64,000 nucleotides of DNA, from contig JAUIAP010000007.1 in assembly GCA_030425205.1 (NCBI GenBank), positions 175,629 through 239,628 on the forward strand. Direction: 5' to 3'. The position numbers and the translations under genes are program-made. The number at the start of each line of letters is the position of its first letter. The stretch's first letter is position 1. Shown here piece by piece: positions 27,405 through 34,728 of this stretch. Under the pieces are notes generated by a model. That model was not told where the DNA came from and searched no databases. It was given only the letters and a program-made list of their open reading frames with translations. Source of the DNA: Anaerolineae bacterium (GTDB lineage Bacteria; Chloroflexota; Anaerolineae; Promineifilales; Promineifilaceae).

Positions 27405-29420
27405 ATGAACGCAAACACATTTTCTCCGAAAAGCTGGTGGCAACGTGGCTTACTAGCATCTCCCGATCTCGTTCTCAACGTTGCCGCATTGCTAGTCGGC
27501 GTCGGTACTGGTTTTGGTGCAGTCATCTTCATTTGGATGCTGGCAAAGGTCAGCGAAATTAGCGCATCTCTGCAAGCCAGCATCGGCAACCCGGCCGGAT
27601 TGCTCATCGTGATGGGTGGTGCGGGTCTGATCGTGGGCTTTATGATTAGTCGCTGGGCGACAGAGGCAAAAGGGCATGGTGTCCCAGAGGTGATGGAGGC
27701 GATCGCCCTGCACGGCGGGCGCATCCGCGCACGAGTGGCTGCGGTGAAGGTGCTGGCCTCGTCAATCACAATCGGGGTCGGCGGCTCGGCAGGGCGCGAA
27801 GGGCCGATTGTGCAGGTCGGTTCAGCGCTCGGCTCGACGCTGGGGCAACGGCTCAAGCTCTCCGACGATGCCATTCCAACGCTCGTTGCCTGTGGTTCGG
27901 CCGCTGGCATTGCCGCCACCTTCAACGCCCCAATCGCGGGCGCACTGTTCGCACTAGAGGTGATTTTAGGTCGTTTTACCGTGCGCCACTTTGGATCAGT
28001 CGTTCTCAGCTCGGTCGCGGGCAGCATCGTCAGCCGCGCCTTTCTGTCCAACCAAGTCGCCTTTCGCGTCCCCGCCTACCCGCTCAATCATCTGGGCGAA
28101 ATACCGATCTACGCCGTCCTCAGCCTACTCGCCGCGCTCGTTGCCGTTGTTTTTATTCGCCTATTGTATGCAACTGAACATCTCTTTGATCGCTGGGCAA
28201 TTCCGCTGGCGTTTAAGGCTGGGTTGGGTATGGTGCTGACGGGCGCGATCGCACTGATTTTGCCCAATGGTGAGATTTTGGGGTCGGGGGTCCATCTGAT
28301 TGGAGAAACGATTGCTGAGGATTTCGATTTGCCGCTCAAAGTGATGGCGACGCTGCTCGTCTTAAAAATGCTCGCCACGACGGCGACGTTGGGGAGCGGC
28401 AATTCGGGGGGTGTCTTTGCGCCAAGTCTATTTATGGGGGCGGCGTTGGGCGGTATGGTCGGCACGGTGGCGCATCAGTGGTGGCCGCTGGTTGTGGTCA
28501 ATCCGGGTGCGTATGCCATTGTTGGAATGGCAGCAGTTTTTTCAGCGGCTGCCCGCGCCCCGATCACGGCGATCTTAATCGTCTTTGAGATGTCAAACGA
28601 CTATCAGCTTATTTTGCCCCTAATGTTGGCAACCGTTTTGGCGACGTTGATCTCGGAACGGCTGTTGCGCGAGTCGATCTACACGCTCAAACTCGCGCAG
28701 CGCGGCATTCGTCTGCGGCAGGGGCGCGATGAGGATATTTTGGGGAGCATCACGGTTGGGGAGGTGATGCAGAGAGATGTGACCACCATTCCAGCCAGTT
28801 TAACGTTGGGCGATCTCGCATTGCGGCTTAGCCATTCCCATCAACATGGCTTTCCAATTGTCGATGAACACGACGCACTGGTTGGGATTGTGACGTTGGG
28901 AGATTTAGAGCGTGCGCGTCAGACAAAATTATCGGCCGAAACACCCGTCTTACAAGTCGGCAAACCGCGTAGTGAGGTGGTGTCGATGTTCTCCGATCAA
29001 ACGATTGGAGAAGCGTTGCAACATATGGGGCGTGTCGGAATCGGCCGAATTCCCGTTGTCAGCCGCGATAATCCCAACCACCTGCTCGGGCTAGTCACAC
29101 GGTACGACATCGTTAACGCCTACAATATCGGCCTCACACGTCGCGCTGAGCTGCAACATCGCACCAAACAGATGCAGCAGCGCAATATCGATGGCACTGA
29201 GTTTGTTGAGGTGCTGATTTCGGCCGAAGATGGCGCGCACGATCAGGCGATTCGTGATGTTGCGCCAAAACTGCCGCGTGATTGCGTCCTCGTTTCGATC
29301 CGCCGCAACAATCGCTTGCTGATCCCACATGGCGATACGCGCATTCTGGCGGGCGATCAGGTGACGGCGTTTGTCAACCGAACAGAACGACAAGCCCTGA
29401 TCGACAATCTGCGTGATTAA
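27405..29420 (+). CDS. ClC-type chloride channel/antiporter with CBS pair and RCK_C domain
   Basis: 671 residues. Membrane part (about 20-440) with GSAGREGPIVQ, where the gating glutamate is present, and GNSGGVFAPSLFMG. The glutamate favours H+/Cl- exchange over a channel. Two CBS domains (about 445-575: VMQRDVTTIPASLTLGDLA; HMGRVGIGRIPVVS) usually bind adenine nucleotides. A C-terminal RCK_C/TrkA_C-like domain (about 595-665: PRDCVLVSIRRNN, GDQVTAFV), a regulatory module of K+ channels, is an uncommon addition to ClC proteins. Together with the K+ importer upstream it suggests coupled KCl or turgor control. Confidence 0.92.
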   Translation: MNANTFSPKSWWQRGLLASPDLVLNVAALLVGVGTGFGAVIFIWMLAKVSEISASLQASIGNPAGLLIVMGGAGLIVGFMISRWATEAKGHGVPEVMEAIALHGGRIRARVAAVKVLASSITIGVGGSAGREGPIVQVGSALGSTLGQRLKLSDDAIPTLVACGSAAGIAATFNAPIAGALFALEVILGRFTVRHFGSVVLSSVAGSIVSRAFLSNQVAFRVPAYPLNHLGEIPIYAVLSLLAALVAVVFIRLLYATEHLFDRWAIPLAFKAGLGMVLTGAIALILPNGEILGSGVHLIGETIAEDFDLPLKVMATLLVLKMLATTATLGSGNSGGVFAPSLFMGAALGGMVGTVAHQWWPLVVVNPGAYAIVGMAAVFSAAARAPITAILIVFEMSNDYQLILPLMLATVLATLISERLLRESIYTLKLAQRGIRLRQGRDEDILGSITVGEVMQRDVTTIPASLTLGDLALRLSHSHQHGFPIVDEHDALVGIVTLGDLERARQTKLSAETPVLQVGKPRSEVVSMFSDQTIGEALQHMGRVGIGRIPVVSRDNPNHLLGLVTRYDIVNAYNIGLTRRAELQHRTKQMQQRNIDGTEFVEVLISAEDGAHDQAIRDVAPKLPRDCVLVSIRRNNRLLIPHGDTRILAGDQVTAFVNRTERQALIDNLRD

Positions 29421-29475
29421 AAACTCTGACTTGTGGGCGACAGGTCATAGGTGTGACGACTCGCCATGAATCAAA

Positions 29476-29515
29476 AAGGGGTAGCACGGGTGCGAACGTA
29501 CCTGTGCTACCCCTT
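29476..29515 (+). terminator. Strong terminator after the ClC gene
   Basis: Arms AAGGGGTAGCAC (29476-29487) and GTGCTACCCCTT (29504-29515) are perfectly complementary, 12 base pairs, 56 bases beyond the ClC stop. A-rich sequence on the left and TTAAATAG on the right make it plausible in both directions. Confidence 0.8.
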
Positions 29516-30188
29516 AAATAGTTCCGTCCAAGCCTGCGGCGTAGGCAAAATGAGGTAACCCGATCAATTTATTAAGTCCCAAAAGCCCACCAACAGCGAT
29601 CCCGAGAACAAGTGTCAGGTATTCGAGTTTTCGAGCGTATCATGCACCATCAGCCCCGATCAACCAATACAATCAAATAATTTTGATCTTCGCTAAATGG
29701 AACGATCTTGCGTATAATTTTGCAATAAACTTTGGATATGATGCAACAAGCCCCGTGATGTTCTCGCTAAAGGATTCACAGGGCCTGTTTGGGGGGGTTA
29801 TAAGTTTAACTCTCTTGCAAAGAATTATACTATTTCGTGTATTCGTTGCAACCTCGATAAGGTGAGTCAACCTTTTAGCCTCCAATTCTTATCCACAACC
29901 ACATAATCAAGGTAGGAATTGGGCATGATGACACCCCAAAAACCGACAATCGCTCTCTGTATAAACCCTCTACAACTGGGGTGGATTATTCGTATCCACT
30001 CTAGTTGTAGGTAGTTTATGCTGCCTATGGAGCATTCGCTCTAAAACAGAAAAGGCCAACTAAGTTGGCCTTTCTAACAGAAATAATTTTGATCTGACGG
30101 TAAAGAGCACACCTCTCTGAACTGTCACAAAAGAGCCTCTTGATTGGGGAGGGGGGATTTGTATCCCTCCATCAGTCAAGAACTCAAC
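29516..30188. other. Gene-free candidate replication-origin region of the plasmid-like island
   Basis: No convincing gene. It holds an AT-rich tract (about 29680-29870), one perfect DnaA box TTATCCACA at 29889-29897, and an inverted repeat with 17-base arms at 29970-29986 and 29994-30010 (outer part CTACAACT/AGTTGTAG; two G-T mismatches). A terminator-like hairpin AAAGGCCAAC/GTTGGCCTTT lies at 30051-30073. The 15-mer GAGAACAAGTGTCAG (29604-29618) also occurs at 9646. DnaA box, AT-rich DNA and a palindrome directly before a putative Rep gene resemble a plasmid origin; a single DnaA box makes this suggestive only. Confidence 0.45.
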
Positions 30189-31364
30189 ATGCAAACGATA
30201 GCACGACGGACTCCGCCTGTCAATAGTTTGTGCGGTTCTCGCCGCCATCTGACCGATGCGAATGCACGGCTTCATGCGCTACGCCAAGCGCATCAGGCGC
30301 AAATGCAGCCAAATCAGTCAGCTGTTGTGCGATCTTTTGTGCAAGCCCAGCGTGCGACAGATGTGGCGCAACCCGTCGCGAACGTGACGCTACATGCAGC
30401 AGACGGGTTTTGTGCCACCGATGTTCCCCAGAAAAAGTCTGCGTTTCAGATTGAAATAGAGCCGGATGTTGACGCCGAGCCAACGTCTAGCATTCATGTG
30501 CAGACGCTGACGGTTCAGCCCTCTCTATTGGTTGCATTCTTGAAAAACGAGGTGGCGGCAATCGGCCGAATTTGGCTCCTGTGCCGCCATCTAGACCAAT
30601 CGGGACGCGGTTGGTTAAACGTTGATGAGTTGCGCACCCAATTAACGACAAAGAATTCCCCCTACTACGTTTGCGGCTGGCGACGATTGCGCCAAATTAT
30701 GCAAGCGGGCATGCAAACGTTTTGGCAGCGCGACGACGTAGGGCGACTATGGCTCTTCGGCACTATAAAAGTCGCAGCCAATCTTGCGCTAACGCGGTTC
30801 TCTGGTGACGCGGTTGAACTGCCTGTGCGCGATCTGGTTGGCTCAATCGGTGCGGTGCGAGCGGCCTTTTACGCAACGTTTCATTGTGGTCGTGCGAGTG
30901 CGCCAATCGCACGTGCGACGCTTCAAACGATCACGGGGATACCGGAACGAACCCAACGCCACTATGACGACACGGCTGACACCGTGCGCGTCAGCAACTT
31001 TTCGCTCGTCGCCCCTGTGGGTGACGAGGACACACTTTGGCAGCACGGCCGTGCCGCCTTTCCCTTTATCGACAAACAGGGCAAACATGGCGCGGTGAAT
31101 CAACACTATACCGCCATTCGCTTGCCCAACAGTTACAACTCGGTCCGCTACGCCCCACTCAAACGGAAGCGCAGGCGGTTGAACAGACGACTCAAGCAGA
31201 TCCTTGTGCAACGTGGGACACAGGGGAACGGCGATGGTCAAGTTCAACGGCTATTCTTTTCTGATGGGAAACAGGCGGCGCGGGTTTTCGGCCGAAATAA
31301 CGACACCTATCTTTATGACCAGCACAGCAACAACGTCGTGTTCTGGACAGGCTGGTTGCATTAG
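30189..31364 (+). CDS. Putative replication-initiator / DNA-binding protein of the island
   Basis: 391 residues from ATG 30189; a TTG start 45 bases upstream is possible, and no strong ribosome site is visible. Soluble. Two regions look like winged helices: LLCRHLDQSGRGWLNVDELR to GWRRLRQIM (about 140-175), and ARATLQTITGIPERTQRHYD (about 245-265). A basic patch KRKRRRLNRRLKQ lies near 335. No exact family recognised. Double winged-helix layout, the basic stretch, and location between a DnaA-box region and parA argue for a Rep protein. A phage-type regulator is the alternative. Two TCGGCCGA sites are inside, so the island has either resided long in this genome or came from a relative. Confidence 0.5.
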   Translation: MQTIARRTPPVNSLCGSRRHLTDANARLHALRQAHQAQMQPNQSAVVRSFVQAQRATDVAQPVANVTLHAADGFCATDVPQKKSAFQIEIEPDVDAEPTSSIHVQTLTVQPSLLVAFLKNEVAAIGRIWLLCRHLDQSGRGWLNVDELRTQLTTKNSPYYVCGWRRLRQIMQAGMQTFWQRDDVGRLWLFGTIKVAANLALTRFSGDAVELPVRDLVGSIGAVRAAFYATFHCGRASAPIARATLQTITGIPERTQRHYDDTADTVRVSNFSLVAPVGDEDTLWQHGRAAFPFIDKQGKHGAVNQHYTAIRLPNSYNSVRYAPLKRKRRRLNRRLKQILVQRGTQGNGDGQVQRLFFSDGKQAARVFGRNNDTYLYDQHSNNVVFWTGWLH

Positions 31365-31484
31365 GGGTCGGAAATTGTTTGCCGTGCTTATGTGGGATTT
31401 CTTCTTGTTTCTTTTGCGGCATTGGTATGTTGTTACTCTACCTGTGATGGTACAAGTCATTCCAATTCGCTGTTTCACGGCTTT

Positions 31485-31512
31485 CAATAAAACAATAAAA
31501 CAATAAATAAAC
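31485..31512. repeat. CAATAAAW iterons upstream of parA
   Basis: Three head-to-tail octamers: CAATAAAA (31485), CAATAAAA (31493), CAATAAAT (31501). They lie 38 bases before the parA start. Copies in both orientations occur again at 32648-32671 and 32760-32801. Likely a partition-complex binding site (centromere) and/or autoregulatory operator. Confidence 0.7.
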
Positions 31513-31549
31513 ATTTGCATTTTATGTTTTACACTGGATAATTCCACAC

Positions 31550-32293
31550 ATGGCAACAAAAATCGCAATCTCACTCGCAAAAGGTGGCGTTGGTAAGACC
31601 ACCACCGCCGTAAACTTGGCTGCGGCTCTTGCCCAATTAGGGAACCGCACGCTACTAATTGACACCGACACACAAGGTCAAATCGCTGGGGCATTGGGAA
31701 TTGAGCCCGAGTTGGGGCTAGCCGACTTCGTGATTGATCAGCAACGACAGGCGATTGTCGAAGCGCGTGAAAACCTCTTTATTTTGGCTGGCGGCATCAG
31801 TGTCAATAAGGTTGTCCAACAGATCAGGGAAACGAGCTTTATGCAGCATGAAATCCTAAAAAATGCGCTCGCCCCACTCGAACAGTTCTTTGAATATATC
31901 ATTGTCGATACAGCCCCCTCATGGACAGAGCTATCGATCAACGTGTTGGCGTATGCCGATCAACTGCTTTGCCCCGTTCCCTTGGAGATGTTGGCCGTGC
32001 GTGGGTTAAAAGATTTTTTGCAGCGGGCTAGACCCGTGCTGGAGCGCACGGGTGGCGTTGTGCGTTACATCGTTCCGACGATGCTAGATCGCCGATTTGC
32101 CCAAACGTCAGAGATTTTAGCGTTGCTTGAGGAGACATTTGGCACGCTATTGGTTGACCCGATTCGCTCGAATATACGGTTGAGTGAAGCTCCCGCGCAT
32201 GGTGAAACGATTTTTGAATATGCGCCAAACAGCAAGGGTGCCAACGATTATCAGCAGTTAGCTGAAAGGATTACCGCAAATGAGCAAGCGTAA
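31550..32293 (+). CDS. parA: ParA-family partition ATPase
   Basis: 247 residues, a small (type Ib/Soj-like) ParA without an N-terminal DNA-binding domain. Deviant Walker A KGGVGKTTTAVNLA (residues 11-24), Walker A' DTDTQGQ, and VDTAPSW. ParA ATPases move plasmids or chromosomes by forming gradients or filaments on DNA. It overlaps the next gene by 14 bases. The flanking CAATAAAW octamers would be the partner's binding site. Context (Rep-like protein, antirepressor) indicates a plasmid-derived rather than chromosomal par locus. Confidence 0.9.
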   Translation: MATKIAISLAKGGVGKTTTAVNLAAALAQLGNRTLLIDTDTQGQIAGALGIEPELGLADFVIDQQRQAIVEARENLFILAGGISVNKVVQQIRETSFMQHEILKNALAPLEQFFEYIIVDTAPSWTELSINVLAYADQLLCPVPLEMLAVRGLKDFLQRARPVLERTGGVVRYIVPTMLDRRFAQTSEILALLEETFGTLLVDPIRSNIRLSEAPAHGETIFEYAPNSKGANDYQQLAERITANEQA

Positions 32294-32657
32294 ATCGATA
32301 GTAAGTGATGGCTTTGGGGATTGGCTGACGGGCGAAAGTGGTACGTCTTCAGAATCGGCCGAAATTTCCCCCACCCCATCCCCCGTGCAATCCGCCCAGA
32401 CAAGTTCAGCCGATCCTGTTGTATCGAATGCATCTGTTCAACTCACAGGGCAATCGCGGGCATTTACGGCGCACATTGATACAGGCTTGCTGCTTGAACT
32501 CGATGTGGCAAAAACGGAGCTGAGGCGCCTAACAAACAGGAACGCGCACGATACGAGTAAGCGGCTGATCATTGAGGCCGCGCTGCTCAATCTGCTGCAA
32601 GACTTCTATCTGAACAAGGAAGATAGCTATCTCTTCAACTACATCGCCAATAAATAA
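32280..32657 (+). CDS. Ribbon-helix-helix-like partition partner of ParA (putative)
   Basis: 125 residues. The first 60 are flexible and Ser/Pro-rich; the C-terminal half (about 62-120) has a beta strand (AFTAHIDTG) followed by two helices (LLELDVAKTELRRL; SKRLIIEAALLNLLQDFYL), the order of a ribbon-helix-helix dimer. Small proteins with a disordered N-terminus and C-terminal RHH domain (ParG-type) partner Ib ParA ATPases, the N-terminus stimulating ATP hydrolysis. Overlap with parA supports this. Distinct from true ParB: no HTH or CTPase motif. Confidence 0.65.
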   Translation: MSKRKSIVSDGFGDWLTGESGTSSESAEISPTPSPVQSAQTSSADPVVSNASVQLTGQSRAFTAHIDTGLLLELDVAKTELRRLTNRNAHDTSKRLIIEAALLNLLQDFYLNKEDSYLFNYIANK

Positions 32658-32801
32658 AGTTTTATTTATTGAATGATTGTTGTCATACAGGCGATAGATT
32701 CATTCGGTAGGCGAGTACGATGATAGTTATAGACTCGCGCCAGACCATAAACCTATCACTAATAAAACAATAAATACAGTTTTATTGTTTTATTGTTTTA
32801 C
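32648..32801. repeat. CAATAAAW iterons downstream of the partition genes
   Basis: CAATAAAT at 32648 and its inverse ATTTATTG at 32664 straddle the partner gene's stop codon. A second cluster has a degenerate copy at 32760, CAATAAAT at 32768, and inverse copies TTTTATTG at 32780 and 32788. The 197-base gap between genes is otherwise AT-rich and holds no ORF. The inverted arrangement suits a dimeric ribbon-helix-helix protein. Confidence 0.65.
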
Positions 32802-32854
32802 ATCTTTGTTCATTTCTCTCGACAGGAGGGGAGGGGCAAGGAATTCGCAATCAG

Positions 32855-33643
32855 ATGAATGACCAAAAACAACTTGCCATCGTTGAACAGCGCGACGTTG
32901 CCTTCTACGAAGACATTCTTACCGCAGTTAAAGTTGAGAGCGGTGATATCTATGTCTCTGTTCGCGCCGTTTGTGACGCACTAGACATCGACCATCGCGC
33001 CCAATATCGACGCATTCGCAGACAGCGCACATTGGACAAAGGGTTTATGGTGGTCAACATGACCACCATAAAAGGGGAACGCGCGACAAATGTCCTGCGT
33101 GTTGATCTGCTTCCGCTATTCTTGACGGGAATTGGTACGCGCAGCATCAAAGATGACGACACACGTCACAAGCTGGAAACCTTCCAAGACAACGCCGCAC
33201 GCATCTTGTGGGAAGCGTTTCAGAGTGGTGAGCTTTCGGCCGATAATACCTTCAACGAACTGCTCCAGCAGGGTGGGGAGGCGGTTGAGGCGTATAAACT
33301 GCTGCAAAGCATGTTGAAATTGGCAAAAAACCAGATATTGATCCAATCGCAAGTTAGAGACCACGAGATCAGGATTGAGGCAATTGAAGCGGAGCTGGGT
33401 CATAACGATCGCTTGTTGACACAATCGCAGGCCGTTCAAATCAGTCAAGGTGTGAAAGCGATTGCGCTCGAACTTGGCAAGCGCAGCGGTCGCAATGAGT
33501 TTGGCGGGGTTTATGGCGAGCTCTATCGACGCTTTGAGGTGACGAGCTACAAGCAAATTCCGTCACACCGATTTCATGAGGCAATGACCTATTTGCGCGA
33601 TTGGTGGCAAGCATTGACGGATCTGCACGACGTTCCCTTTTAA
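32855..33643 (+). CDS. Phage antirepressor-like protein (P22_AR_N / ORF6C type)
   Basis: 262 residues. The N-terminal half (VESGDIYVSVRAVCDALDIDHRAQYRR in part, and NVLRVDLLPLFL) fits the antirepressor N-domain of P22-type phages, which folds like a Bro-N module. The C-terminal half (about 160-255) resembles ORF6C-like domains of phage antirepressors (ALELGKRSG, FGGVYGELYRRF, SYKQIPSHRF). Such proteins bind DNA or inactivate repressors during phage induction. Its presence beside Rep and ParA suggests a phage-plasmid ancestry for the island. GAGGGGAGGGG upstream of the ATG gives a ribosome site. Confidence 0.8.
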   Translation: MNDQKQLAIVEQRDVAFYEDILTAVKVESGDIYVSVRAVCDALDIDHRAQYRRIRRQRTLDKGFMVVNMTTIKGERATNVLRVDLLPLFLTGIGTRSIKDDDTRHKLETFQDNAARILWEAFQSGELSADNTFNELLQQGGEAVEAYKLLQSMLKLAKNQILIQSQVRDHEIRIEAIEAELGHNDRLLTQSQAVQISQGVKAIALELGKRSGRNEFGGVYGELYRRFEVTSYKQIPSHRFHEAMTYLRDWWQALTDLHDVPF

Positions 33644-33724
33644 GAACCATTCGTTTCACGGGAAACATCTGAGCTTAAGCGCGGAGTTCTTTTATTTATG
33701 TGGCAATTTGGTTAAGCTCTCCGT

Positions 33725-34282
33725 ATGGCAAAAATTAAAGTAGGACAACCCGCGCCCGATGTGGCGTTAATGACGCTAGAAGATCGGCCGATTCAACTCT
33801 CCGAAGCATGGTCAAATGGGCGCAATGTGCTGGTCATCTTCTTGCGCCATCTCGCCTGACTGCCTTGCCGTGAGCATGTGGTGCAGGTTGTACCACACCT
33901 AGATGAAATTTCTGCGCTCAACACCGATGTGGTCACCGTCACATTCGGCACGCCTTATTGGGCGAATGCGTGGTTGTCAGAGACGCAAGCCCCGCTGACG
34001 ATTTGGCTCGATCCAGAGAAACAGTCATATGAAACTTACGGTATGAACCGCTCGTTTTGGGCATCGTGGGGGCCTAAGAATCTATGGTATTACGCGAAGG
34101 CGATTTTGCGGGGTGAGGAGCTACACGGTAATCGCGGCGACACGCAACAACTCGGCGGCGACTTTATCATCGACACAGACGGCATCGTGCGGTTCGCATA
34201 TCCCAGCAGCGACCCGACCGATCGTCCGCCCGTTAGTCAGCTTCTTGACGTACTACGCAAGATACATGGGGACAGACGCTAG
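33725..34282 (+). CDS. Peroxiredoxin-like (AhpC/TSA_2) selenoprotein, UGA decoded as Sec45
   Basis: One frame of 186 codons from ATG 33725 to TAG 34282 is interrupted only by TGA at 33857-33859 (codon 45). The context FLRHLA-U-LPCREHV matches the active site of PRXL2/AhpC-TSA_2 thioredoxin-fold proteins, where FLRHxGCxxCRE is usual, so the TGA falls exactly on the first Cys of CxxC, giving U45-x-x-C48. A hairpin with a GCAGGU apex starts 17 bases after the TGA. Downstream sequence stays conserved-looking (FGTPYWANAWLSETQ, IDTDGIVRFAYPS). TGA is a normal stop for other genes here, so recoding must be local. The alternative, a recent nonsense mutation, does not explain the hairpin. Role: thiol/peroxide redox. 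Confidence 0.8.
33877..33897 (+). promoter_or_regulatory. Bacterial SECIS element
   Basis: RNA hairpin just after the in-frame UGA: TGTGGTGC (33877-33884) pairs with GTACCACA (33890-33897), eight pairs including one G-U, with a 5-base loop AGGUU. The loop begins 26 bases after the UGA and has G at its second position, which fits the bacterial SECIS rules (loop 16-37 bases away, G among the first two). The apex GGUGCAGGU is very close to the E. coli fdhF SECIS apex GGUUGCAGGU, the SelB-binding part. It lies within coding sequence. Confidence 0.78.
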
Positions 34283-34308
34283 ATAAATTGCCAGTTTGCG
34301 CTTTCATC

Positions 34309-34638
34309 TCAAACATTGTTGCTTCTTCGGGCATTTATGAACGCTAATTGCTCGAACGCATCTCTTTCCCACTTTTCTATCCAATCCCATAGTTCAAAAT
34401 GTTCTGCCCGTGATTTGATTGTTTCTCGCATCATTTCTGATGCTGCTTCATCAAAACTGAACTGTAGCGTGGTGGGAACGTTATGAAATATGTAGGCTAA
34501 CTGTTTTGCTTCATGCCCCCGACCATCTTCAATGTTTCTGAGCTCCAATAATAATCTTGAGAGCATCATCATGTAAAAGTCTCGGGAATATCGCATTGAA
34601 GTGTTGTTTTTAGCACACCGTAAAGTGAGTTCTGTCAT
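34309..34638 (-). CDS. Small hypothetical protein, start partly formed by a repeat element
   Basis: 109 residues (or 95 if Met15 at 34596 is used). Helical, charged, with MMMLSRLLLELRN and WDWIEKWERDAFEQ; no known family. Residues 1-7 (MTELTLR) are encoded by the end of the repeat element 34619-34724, so the longer form exists only because of the insertion, and the Met15 start is probably original. No clear ribosome site for either. AT content is higher than its neighbours, suggesting recent acquisition. Confidence that it is expressed is moderate. Confidence 0.4.
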   Translation of the reverse strand: MTELTLRCAKNNTSMRYSRDFYMMMLSRLLLELRNIEDGRGHEAKQLAYIFHNVPTTLQFSFDEAASEMMRETIKSRAEHFELWDWIEKWERDAFEQLAFINARRSNNV

Positions 34639-34724
34639 ACCTGCGAAGGCAGGTATCCATTCTTTTCTAAGACTGGATTCCCGCCTTCGCGAGAATGACC
34701 ACGCCGTAAAATTTACTTTACACT
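34619..34724. repeat. MITE/REP-like palindromic element, copy 2
   Basis: Outer inverted ends CGTAAAGTGAGT (34619) and ATTTACTTTACAC (34711-34723) flank two internal palindromes, CCTGCGAAGGCAGG and GATTCCCGCCTTCGCGAGAA. Same organisation as 9467-9630. It has no ORF of transposase size and may be mobilised in trans, or be a Chloroflexota relative of the common GGATTCCCGCCTTCGCGGG repeats. Confidence 0.7.
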
Positions 34725-34728
34725 GTAT

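Noticed and set aside
33725..34282. Reading the peroxiredoxin-like gene as a pseudogene with a nonsense mutation
   Set aside because: The TGA is exactly at the redox Cys position, the rest of the frame is intact, and a SECIS hairpin at the right distance is present. Kept as alternative only.
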